From Phycisphaerae bacterium (GTDB taxonomy: Bacteria; Planctomycetota; Phycisphaerae; UBA1845; UTPLA1): a stretch of 33,678 bases of DNA. Under the pieces are notes generated by a model, which was not told the DNA's origin, did not search any database, and saw only the letters and a program-made list of their open reading frames with translations. A program made the position numbers and the translations under genes. The DNA is taken from contig JAUIHO010000027.1 of assembly GCA_030432035.1 (NCBI GenBank), positions 1 through 33,678 on the forward strand, read 5' to 3'. This document shows, piece by piece, positions 17,001-22,927 of the stretch (within the stretch, counting starts at the first letter, position 1; each line of letters begins with the position of its first letter).

Positions 17001-17914
17001 TAAGTGACGACGAAGCCCAAACGCTCGAGCGACGGCTGCTCGGCACCTACCGTCACGACGCACTCACCCGCGTCCCCGCCGTCGCCGCTGCCAGCGAACT
17101 CAAACGCCGCTGGGAACAACGGGATAACGACGCCGACAACGCGGCAGAGTTCGCTAATACGCCGGATGTTGTGAGCGGTTTACATGCGACGACGACGAGT
17201 GACGCAATCTCAGATTCCCCAATTGCATCCTCTACTCCCCCTCCCTTGCAGGGAGGGGCTAGGGGAGGGATGCTTTTCCCCGAGTTAGCGCCGGAGACGG
17301 TCGCGCAACGGCCCCCGTCTCGCGCTAACAATACGTTCCCCAAAATCTTCCGCCGCCCATCCTTCTTAACCGCAGCAAGCGACAACCAACCAACCCTCGT
17401 CGGCACTTGGACGCACGCGTTTTTCGAGTATGCCGACTACCGTGCAGACCTATCTGCCGAAGGTATCACTCAGCAACTTGATCAACTTATTGCGGGTAAC
17501 TACCTTCCAGCCGAAGCGCGCGACGCGCTCAACATTGACGCCATCGCCTGGTTCTTCGCTACGCCGGTCGGCCAGCGCATGATCGACGCGAAAACCAAAG
17601 TCGAGCGAGAATGGCCCTTCACGCTCGGCGTCGATCCCACGCGTTACGACCCCGCCGCCACCCGCCGTGACGCCGACGACATCGTGCTCGTGCGCGGCAT
17701 TGTCGATTGCCTTTTCGACAGCGGCGAAGGCTGGGAAATCCTCGACTACAAGACCGACCGCGTCAGCGGCGACGAATTGAATGTCCGCGCCGATCTCTAC
17801 GCCGGTCAACTGCGCATCTACGCCCAAGCCGTGGAAGCCGTCTGGCAACAACGACCGACGAAGTTGTGGCTGGCGTTTTTGGATGCGCGGGAGATGGTGG
17901 AGGTGAAGGGGTAA
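14018..17914 (+). CDS. addA: AddA, ATP-dependent helicase/nuclease subunit A
   Basis: A 1298-aa UvrD/RecB-type helicase-nuclease, partner of AddB in recombinational repair. Helicase motifs in order: WTPGQRDAI (Q motif), VSAAAGSGKTAVL (Walker A, about 22-34), VTFTDAAAAEMRARI (Ia), HVLVDEFQDTNPVQ (Walker B, motif II), VGDVKQSIYRFR (III), PLAHNFRST (IV), MTIHASKGLEFPVV (V) and RVLYVALTRAEEHI (VI). The C-terminal RecB nuclease has Asp1230 (RGIVDCL) and Asp1243-Tyr-Lys1245-Thr-Asp, then GQLRIYAQAVEAVW. Its ATG overlaps the addB stop (ATGA). Residues about 1055-1110, between the helicase and nuclease parts, are an odd linker built partly from two palindromic repeats. Confidence 0.95.
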   Translation: MTKPWTPGQRDAIDTVDTSVLVSAAAGSGKTAVLTERCVKLVAEGTPPCQIDELLIVTFTDAAAAEMRARIGNRLREVIAEAHAGKQRRLRHQRAMLDGARISTIHAFCRWLLNRYFSFVDLEPRMPLMDEHDAAGLKRDCVKAIFDEWAAEETERGDAFLDLLTAYGKSERTLQAQVTSIAAFLESHVNPEQWLADARQRFEAPPDKNTLNAAWHTLLVDLLRHTLDQFIDEIAQFCATVNSAAALKLFDTSLSGLSEMLSENLARLPKTTTSTTAIDAVCRDIESFSLKSLPAINRKEVKALPDEDQAIYAAAKKRYESITKSLKSLKGKFGGFTCADWAEGIARTAPFVNILLDAVEAFRARYRDEKRQLGALDFSDLERYTLQLLQDDSNGVAARMRDKFRHVLVDEFQDTNPVQAAILRLVSREGDQGRAGNLFSVGDVKQSIYRFRLGEPQLFLDRRDAFINGEASGRVIPLAHNFRSTTAIIDVINAIFARLMAPDLGGIDYQDGEQLVPKPNEPDAGKTPAMEVHILEEPSRGGSSSTETENDDADSEGDDLERIEREAYVIAERITALHADGVEFKDIAILLRSMKARMGLFLRRLQARGIPAVASRSGDLFDALEVQDVISLLRVMDNAQQDIPLASILRSPLLGRALTDTEFAEIRTCASLKNASCPFHAAVPAYANRGPDENLRAILQKRLQIIDHWRSAARRRPIADVLWDIYEATGYLAYVSGLETGPRRRANLKQLHDYARKFGDFQRLGLNRFLQFLETVKETGNELDAGTLPPAGDAVQIMTIHASKGLEFPVVILAEAGKKHNMADAYGSILQDRELGIGMAAVDLDKNIRYPTLPQRVISESLKRDALAEEMRVLYVALTRAEEHIIVVGTGSRVKEEQIEAAAEIKSPLPLTIRNKTSGYLSWIVDCLLTMPSAHVAWNRAAADGERFEVRQYDDAEISTWSFASQRTDDNRALAEALTNLQPIDDLVAEASTSLSDDEAQTLERRLLGTYRHDALTRVPAVAAASELKRRWEQRDNDADNAAEFANTPDVVSGLHATTTSDAISDSPIASSTPPPLQGGARGGMLFPELAPETVAQRPPSRANNTFPKIFRRPSFLTAASDNQPTLVGTWTHAFFEYADYRADLSAEGITQQLDQLIAGNYLPAEARDALNIDAIAWFFATPVGQRMIDAKTKVEREWPFTLGVDPTRYDPAATRRDADDIVLVRGIVDCLFDSGEGWEILDYKTDRVSGDELNVRADLYAGQLRIYAQAVEAVWQQRPTKLWLAFLDAREMVEVKG
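17233..17269 (+). repeat. Palindromic element encoding PPLQGGARGG (in addA)
   Basis: CCCCTCCC and GGGAGGGG arms around a TTGCA loop, followed by a second GGGGAGGG run. It is translated in frame as PPPLQGGARGG in the addA linker. A half copy is seen at 33612-33629. Confidence 0.8.
17284..17329 (+). repeat. 46-nt palindrome in addA
   Basis: Outer stem GTTAGCGC/GCGCTAAC (8 bp) and inner stem GAGACGG/CCGTCTC (7 bp), with a 2-nt bulge on one side and a 14-nt loop. It lies 14 nt after the previous element and is read through as coding sequence in addA. Confidence 0.85.
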
Positions 17915-17923
17915 GGAAAAAAC

Positions 17924-17954
17924 TTGCAATTGACTGTCAAGTTCGTCGTAATAT
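17924..17954 (+). promoter_or_regulatory. Possible promoter for the zinc-ribbon gene pair
   Basis: TTGCAA (17924-17929) and TAATAT (17949-17954) are separated by 19 bp in the AT-rich 47-base gap after addA. Spacing is longer than ideal; TTGACT at 17930-17935 would be too close. Read-through from addA is the alternative. Confidence 0.3.
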
Positions 17955-17961
17955 CTAACAG

Positions 17962-18585
17962 ATGCACCATTTAATGAGACGTCGGACATATCGATTTACC
18001 GCAGTAACTGCGATCTTGCTTGCCCTTGGCGTCTGGTCTGTTTCCGTGCTTGCGATGACGCGTTTCGAGCTTCCTGCTTCGCGACCGGAGTTTATCGGTT
18101 GGCAACTCGCGCTCGAATCAGGCTGTTTGAATATAAAATCTCCTAGTAACGATTTTATAAATCACTTTGCTCGCGCTTTGGATCATGCTTTCCGCTATGA
18201 GGTTATCAATCAGAGGTATTACACGATTATCAATCATCAATCAGAGCACTTAAATGCGTGGATTTACCTTCCAACGTTTGACCGCATGCAAAAATCGAGA
18301 TTCTATCGGTGTGAGAATTTTGGATTCAGAATGCCCACACTTGAATGGCGTCCGTCCAGAATGTGCGGATACGAGCCGCAACAGCCGCAGTACGCGATCT
18401 TGACGATTCCGCTGGGCTGGCCGGCAGTGTTGTTGACCATGCTTAGCGTCTATGTGCTACGCCGTAACCGCCGCTACCCACGCGGCCACTGCCAATCCTG
18501 CGGTTATAACCTCACCAACAACACCACCGGCACCTGCCCGGAATGTGGTGAAAGAGCGTTGCACAAACGAATGGAATCCGCATGA
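17962..18585 (+). CDS. Membrane protein with C-terminal planctomycete-type zinc ribbon
   Basis: A 207-aa protein. A hydrophobic segment at about 14-31 is followed by a region of about 110 residues likely outside the cytoplasm (no known domain recognised), a second membrane segment at about 144-163, a basic stretch RRNRRYPRG, and a four-cysteine ribbon HCQSCGYNLTNNTTGTCPECG. Such ribbons end large families of uncharacterised planctomycete membrane proteins; the ligand is probably zinc. ATG codons at 17962 and 17974 are both possible starts. The coding region is visibly more AT-rich than addA. The next gene overlaps by 4 nt and has the same layout, so the two are probably paralogs acting together. 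Function unknown. Confidence 0.75.
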   Translation: MHHLMRRRTYRFTAVTAILLALGVWSVSVLAMTRFELPASRPEFIGWQLALESGCLNIKSPSNDFINHFARALDHAFRYEVINQRYYTIINHQSEHLNAWIYLPTFDRMQKSRFYRCENFGFRMPTLEWRPSRMCGYEPQQPQYAILTIPLGWPAVLLTMLSVYVLRRNRRYPRGHCQSCGYNLTNNTTGTCPECGERALHKRMESA

Positions 18586-19274
18586 AGCGCAGCGTAAAGA
18601 AAAAGGCTCTACGCTGCGTGGCCATGCTGACGCTGATATTCATCCTATCAGTCTCGCTCATCTGTATCTGCGGCAGTTTTTTTGTCTCTGCCAATATCGC
18701 GTCCGGCAATGAAACAAAGCATGTCCGATTGGCTTTATATGAGGGCACGCTGGTGGTCGGAGATACGGGAAATGCGAATTTGGTTATGGACGCCTGGTTC
18801 GTTGAAACTATTTCTGAAATGGAAATCGATCGTCACAAGCGTCAGCGCGATGATCCCCTCTTATACGTCATTACTGAGGATCACAGCGGAAGAGGAGAAC
18901 GATTTAACCAACTCATAGACAATTTCGGTAAACGAGGACCCTATCTGCACGTTTCCTGGGACTCGAATCTGACGTTTAGTGTAATAAAGAATCGATTGAA
19001 GCGGTGCTTTGATGCCCGTATCGATAATCCGCTGGCCAACAATCGCTTTGTCGGCCAAATCGGATCGATATTGTTCATCGCCCCGGGGTGGGCAATCGTG
19101 CTTGTTGCGACGATCTGCTTACTGATTATTGTTCGCACCCGCCCCTTCCCACCCGGCCACTGCCAAGAATGCAACTACAACCTCACCAACAACACCACCG
19201 GCACCTGCCCGGAATGCGGTACCGCTTTCCCTCTCACACCTGTGAAAAGCAACGCCGCGCCGCAAAATCCTTGA
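18582..19274 (+). CDS. Membrane protein with C-terminal zinc ribbon (paralog of the upstream gene)
   Basis: A 230-aa protein. A basic N-terminus precedes a membrane segment at about 12-36, then about 130 residues with no recognised domain, a second membrane segment near 165-188 and the ribbon HCQECNYNLTNNTTGTCPECG. Here the glycine after the second cysteine pair is replaced by Asn, but all four cysteines are kept. The ATG overlaps the upstream stop (ATGA). A 38-nt stretch of the ribbon coding sequence is identical to the upstream gene while the loop regions are not clearly alignable, suggesting a recently homogenised or copied C-terminal module. Function unknown. Confidence 0.75.
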   Translation: MKRSVKKKALRCVAMLTLIFILSVSLICICGSFFVSANIASGNETKHVRLALYEGTLVVGDTGNANLVMDAWFVETISEMEIDRHKRQRDDPLLYVITEDHSGRGERFNQLIDNFGKRGPYLHVSWDSNLTFSVIKNRLKRCFDARIDNPLANNRFVGQIGSILFIAPGWAIVLVATICLLIIVRTRPFPPGHCQECNYNLTNNTTGTCPECGTAFPLTPVKSNAAPQNP

Positions 19275-19355
19275 CCGGTCGCACCGGCGCGGGTGGAATA
19301 TCGTAGGAAATTTGTGATGGATCATGCCGCCGCGCCTGCCGCGCGGGGCCATATT

Positions 19356-19378
19356 GCGCGATCGCCGAACGATCGCGC
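19356..19378. other. Perfect 9-bp hairpin before the lipoprotein gene
   Basis: GCGCGATCG-CCGAA-CGATCGCGC, 10 nt before the ATG at 19389. No T-run follows (CGTTTC), so it is a weak terminator at best. It may be a 5'-leader structure or a dispersed palindrome. Its position argues that translation starts downstream at 19389. Confidence 0.6.
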
Positions 19379-19388
19379 CGTTTCAAGG

Positions 19389-20495
19389 ATGAAACACGCC
19401 ATGTTTACCGCCCGCTCGCGCAGCCCGCGTATTGATGATCTCGAATTCGCTTCGCAGTCCCCCATCCTTGGAAAGGCAGGGGCACCCGTGCACGTGGTCG
19501 CGCTGATCGTGTGCTGCCCGTTGCTGTTCGCGCTCGTGGGTTGCGAAGGCATCGGCCGCAAGCACGACAGTCGCGTCGTCGATATCACGCCGCCGGAAGA
19601 TGAAGATTTGGGGCCGACGCCCATTCGCCGCGTAAGCCTGCCTTCGACTGTGGACGAAGTCGAGTCGATGCTGGCCACGCGCGCCGCGTACATCGATAAG
19701 ATGATCGCCGTCGAGCGTGCCTACCTGCAGATCGGCGATACGGAAAAAGCCAACTGGGCGCGCCGCCAGCGCGAACAGACCGAGCGTGTCGAGATTTATC
19801 CGTACCTGCGCGAAGGCACGAGCGAACAGCGCTATACCGTCGCCCCGCGCGAGAGCATTCCCGCCGCCGACGAACTGTATCTCGAAGCGATGAAGCTTTA
19901 CGACACGTTTGAAGGCGTGCCGTTCGTCGGATTCACCAAGCTCAATCACGAAGACTGCCGCAAGGCCGTCAACATGTACAAGCGCATCCTGCAGGATTAC
20001 CCCACGTCCGACAAAGTCGACGACGCGGCCTATTACGCGGGCGTGATTTATAAAGAGTTCCTCCGCGAAGACGATCCTGATAACGAACTGGCATTGCGCT
20101 ACTTCAAATGGGCATTACGTCTCGACCCGAAAACGCCGCACCCGGCACGCTTCGATGCGGCTGTCGTGTATGACTTCCGTTTGCACGATCGCGAGCGCGC
20201 GATCGAAATGTACCATCAGGTGTTAGAGACCGAGGAAGCAGGCATTCAATCGAACCAGCGTTTCGCCGCTACGCGCATCGAACAGCTCACCGACGACGAC
20301 AGCAGCCACCTGCGTCCGCGCGACGCCCGTTACGCAGGCCGCGAACGCCCCATCGCGCCAGTTCGTCGCGACGTTGATACGAACCCGTCGTACCAACCGA
20401 CGACAGCCGACCGCGTGGATTTGGGTTACGAGGAGCGCGTAGACGAACCGCGCTACATCACGTCAACCGGTGAAGGTTCCGACGACCCGCGATAG
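19389..20495 (+). CDS. TPR-containing lipoprotein (BamD/YfgC-like organisation)
   Basis: 368 aa from the ATG at 19389; a GTG at 19293 would add 32 residues but places a perfect hairpin in the coding region. A lipobox LFALVGC (Cys52) follows a hydrophobic h-region VVALIVCCPLL. The n-region is unusually long (about 35 residues), and part of it (SPILGKAGAP) is encoded by a diverged copy of the 31-nt palindrome. The mature part is helical with TPR-like pairs: CRKAVNMYKRILQDYPTSDKVDDAAYYAGVIYKEF and ALRYFKWALRLDP, then RFDAAVVYDFRLHDRERAIEMYHQVLE. It is probably anchored to a membrane facing the periplasm and may scaffold an envelope complex. The partner is unknown. Confidence 0.75.
   Translation: MKHAMFTARSRSPRIDDLEFASQSPILGKAGAPVHVVALIVCCPLLFALVGCEGIGRKHDSRVVDITPPEDEDLGPTPIRRVSLPSTVDEVESMLATRAAYIDKMIAVERAYLQIGDTEKANWARRQREQTERVEIYPYLREGTSEQRYTVAPRESIPAADELYLEAMKLYDTFEGVPFVGFTKLNHEDCRKAVNMYKRILQDYPTSDKVDDAAYYAGVIYKEFLREDDPDNELALRYFKWALRLDPKTPHPARFDAAVVYDFRLHDRERAIEMYHQVLETEEAGIQSNQRFAATRIEQLTDDDSSHLRPRDARYAGRERPIAPVRRDVDTNPSYQPTTADRVDLGYEERVDEPRYITSTGEGSDDPR
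19457..19487 (-). repeat. 31-nt palindromic element, diverged copy (in the lipoprotein gene)
   Basis: Same 31-nt length as the addB and intergenic copies, and oriented like 22810-22840. The first 8 and last 13 nt match that copy. The inner stem is changed from CCCC/GGGG to CCTT/AAGG on both sides, keeping base pairing. Confidence 0.75.
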
Positions 20496-20841
20496 CGGCG
20501 GTCACGTTTGCGTTGATCGCGACACACCGGTTACAAACTGGTGCCAAATCGCAGACGTGTAACACGGATTAATAACCCGTGCCACAACGTAAATCGAATG
20601 CAATATGGGTGACCGACTTTTGCCACGGCGTAGGGTCCGCTGTGCGGACCAACAACTCCGCGCAACAGAGCCGCGCCCGGTCAGGAAGCGGTCACCGCCA
20701 TACGTCGCGGGATCGCCCAGCAATTCAATGTATGTTTGAAACCTGTAACCGTTGGGTGCTCCCCTCGACGCACCAACAATTCGTTTACGTTTGAAATGAA
20801 TGGTGCATCAAGGGATGCACCCTACAAAATGAGATACCGCA
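20496..20841. repeat. Intergenic cluster of five short hairpins
   Basis: No gene is seen. Hairpins: 20525-20543 (CACCGGTT/AACTGGTG, one mismatch), 20563-20581 (CACGG/CCGTG), 20634-20650 (GGTCCGC/GCGGACC, loop TGT), 20751-20777 (GTTGGGTGC/GCACCAAC, one bulge) and 20802-20821 (GGTGCATC/GATGCACC, loop of 4). The last three share flanks of the TAGGG and ACCAACA kind, suggesting one degenerate palindromic family. Confidence 0.65.
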
Positions 20842-21036
20842 TCAACTTAACCGTTCATATAAATCGCGATTCTTTTGTACGACTTGCATTACAGCGCGTT
20901 CGAACTGCTCGTCCGGCTGCGTTAACAAATCGACCAGCCATGCCCGCGCCAACCGATCCGGCTGCACACCCAGTTCGCGTGCCCTGGCATCTAACAACTT
21001 CGCCTGTTCGTCGGTTAACTCGATCTGTAAATGCAT
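20842..21036 (-). CDS. Small antitoxin-like DNA-binding protein
   Basis: A 64-aa protein beginning MHLQIELTDEQAKLLDARARELGVQPDRLARAWLVDLL and ending VMQVVQKNRDLYERLS. The N-terminal beta strand followed by two helices resembles ribbon-helix-helix (CopG/VapB-like) antitoxins, and the KNRDLYERLS tail is typical of small planctomycete and cyanobacterial antitoxin-like proteins. GGAA lies about 8 nt before the ATG. No PIN-domain or other toxin gene is adjacent on either side, so it is an orphan or the remains of a toxin-antitoxin pair. It could also be a free-standing regulator. Confidence 0.68.
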   Translation of the reverse strand: MHLQIELTDEQAKLLDARARELGVQPDRLARAWLVDLLTQPDEQFERAVMQVVQKNRDLYERLS

Positions 21037-21100
21037 ATGCCGTTCCTATGGCGACTCGCCGAGTGCGCGCATCCCAACAAAATCCGTCCACACGCTCATG

Positions 21101-21138
21101 AAAAAAGCGACACGTGCCCTTCGGCATCGCGTCGCTTT
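21101..21138 (-). terminator. Terminator of the 508-aa PQQ-repeat gene
   Basis: On the minus strand, stem AAAGCGAC/GTCGCTTT (21138-21131 and 21111-21104) with an inner TGCC/GGCA stem, followed by a run of six T (21106-21101). It lies about 50 nt after the stop at 21188. Confidence 0.82.
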
Positions 21139-21187
21139 AAATGTTAGCTCAACGGGTACACCGATTGCAAATCAGCGCCGCAGCATC

Positions 21188-22714
21188 TTATCGCTTCGCC
21201 GTCTTGGCTTCTTTCGCCTTGCCCTTGGCACCACCTTCGCAGATTGCATATAGCGTGTTGCGATTGGTGATGTAAAGCGTGCCGTTGGAAACCACCGGCG
21301 TGGTATAAACCGAGTTCCGCATGTCGTTGGTGGCGATTTGCTTTTTCTTCTTGCTGTGCTCGAAGATCAACACTTCGCCGTCTTCCGTACCCAGCATCAC
21401 CTTACCATCGACCACAAACGGCGAACCCCAAATGGCCGCAAACGTGTCGTGCGTCCAATGCTTCTTGCCCGTCTTCAGATCGAAGCAATACAAAAAGCCG
21501 CTCAGGTCCGAGTTGTAAAGCAGCCCATCCATAATCGCGACCGTCGACATCGTGCGTTTAAAGTCTTCACCGCCCACGTGCCAAATCTTGCCCGACTCGG
21601 TAATGTCGCCCGTCTTCGTTGCATCGATGCAATACATATGACCGACGCCTTCGCCGTGCTCGGGGTCTTGGCCGACCGATAGATACACCTTATCGTCATG
21701 AATTACGGGCGTGGAAATAATCGCATTACGCGTGCCGCGACCGCCCAAGACCCACTTGCTATCTTTCGGATTTAGATCGAACTTCCAGATCAAATCGCCG
21801 GTCGCCATTTCGAGGCCGTAAGCCCAACCGTCACCGCCACCAAAGACGACCATCTCCTTGCCACCAACAACTCCACAAGCGGGCGACGACCACTGACCGT
21901 GCAGCACCTTGCCGTTGGTGTAATTCTTATCCCAAAGCAATTCGCCAGTCTTAATGTTCAAACACAAGAAGTCCGGCGCTTCGGGCTCGGGCAATACCAA
22001 GTGACCTTCATCCACGCCGTTCGACGTGGCGACGAAAAGATAATCCTTGTAACCCACAGGCGAACACGTCGCGAGGTTGTGCGGAAACGCATCCAACTCG
22101 TCGATCATGTCGTACACCCAGATGAAATCCGCATCCATCTTGTCGGTGTATTGTTCACCTTTGTACGGACCATCGTTGCCGTTGCGCATGCCTTCCGGGT
22201 CGGCGCAGACGACTTGGGCGCGATTGCTCACGTAGTAGATCTTCCCGTCCGCAACATACGGCCCCGAACAGATCCCCTGCTCCGGCCAGTCGTTTACCCG
22301 ACCGGTCGGCAACTTGTCGTGCGTTGCCTGCCACAACAGCTCGCCCGTCTTTTCATCGAGACAGACGACCACACCCTTATCGCCCTTGATCTCCGGGCGC
22401 AGGTGGCCATTGTTGTTGGTGCCGACAAAAATCTTGCCATTGTAGATCACCGGGTTGCCATACGTCTGCGAGCCAAGTTTGGCGACCCACTTGATGTTCT
22501 CGCCGGTCTTCACATTCCACTTGCCGGGAATGTTCTTTTCCTGCGAGACCATGTTGCGATCGGCCATACCGCCCCACATCAGCCAATCGCCCTGACGGGC
22601 TGGTTCGGCCTTCACACCCGGGTCGGCTATCTTAGGTTTTTCGGCATGAGCGCCGACTGCGGCGACCGTCACCGCCGCCAACGCGAATATCGTCATTTGT
22701 CGTTTTTTGAGCAT
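21188..22714 (-). CDS. Secreted PQQ-like beta-propeller protein
   Basis: A 508-aa protein with a signal peptide (about 1-24, ending AVGAHA). The rest is a repeated propeller: blades carry the CLDEKTGELLWQ, CLNIKTGELLWDK, GLEMATGDLIWKF and CFDLKTGKKHWTHD motifs (tryptophan-docking AxxGxxxW) alternating with PVIYNGKIFVG-type strands. The fold is shared by quinoprotein dehydrogenases and BamB. No catalytic dehydrogenase signature or haem motif is seen, so enzymatic activity is not claimed. The lysine-rich C-terminus is probably disordered. The ATG is preceded by GAGAGGA. A dedicated terminator lies downstream and a second PQQ gene upstream on the same strand. Confidence 0.87.
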   Translation of the reverse strand: MLKKRQMTIFALAAVTVAAVGAHAEKPKIADPGVKAEPARQGDWLMWGGMADRNMVSQEKNIPGKWNVKTGENIKWVAKLGSQTYGNPVIYNGKIFVGTNNNGHLRPEIKGDKGVVVCLDEKTGELLWQATHDKLPTGRVNDWPEQGICSGPYVADGKIYYVSNRAQVVCADPEGMRNGNDGPYKGEQYTDKMDADFIWVYDMIDELDAFPHNLATCSPVGYKDYLFVATSNGVDEGHLVLPEPEAPDFLCLNIKTGELLWDKNYTNGKVLHGQWSSPACGVVGGKEMVVFGGGDGWAYGLEMATGDLIWKFDLNPKDSKWVLGGRGTRNAIISTPVIHDDKVYLSVGQDPEHGEGVGHMYCIDATKTGDITESGKIWHVGGEDFKRTMSTVAIMDGLLYNSDLSGFLYCFDLKTGKKHWTHDTFAAIWGSPFVVDGKVMLGTEDGEVLIFEHSKKKKQIATNDMRNSVYTTPVVSNGTLYITNRNTLYAICEGGAKGKAKEAKTAKR

Positions 22715-22809
22715 CGAGCTTATTCCTCTCTATGTATCGTGAGTGCCGCTGTCGTTACTGGGCCGCTCACCAATCATTTTTGTTAGCTAACCGTTGGCGC
22801 CTGTCGTCA

Positions 22810-22840
22810 GTCCCCCAGCCCCAGAGGGGCAGGGGCACCC
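22810..22840 (-). repeat. 31-nt palindromic element, intergenic copy
   Basis: The reverse complement of this segment is identical over 31 nt to 12626-12656 inside addB. It sits in the 213-base spacer upstream of the 508-aa PQQ-repeat gene. The presence of the element outside a gene shows it is a DNA repeat and not a protein motif. Confidence 0.92.
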
Positions 22841-22927
22841 GATCACGGGCATTCGGTTAAAGCCCCGAACGCGTTCACGACCGGGACATCAAAATCGCCG
22901 TCGTGCAACTATTCTCCGCACCGCCGC

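Noticed and set aside
10284..17914. The addB-addA pair considered as a novel defence operon
   Set aside because: All helicase, nuclease and iron-sulfur motifs match the housekeeping AddAB complex, and the flanking genes give no defence context.
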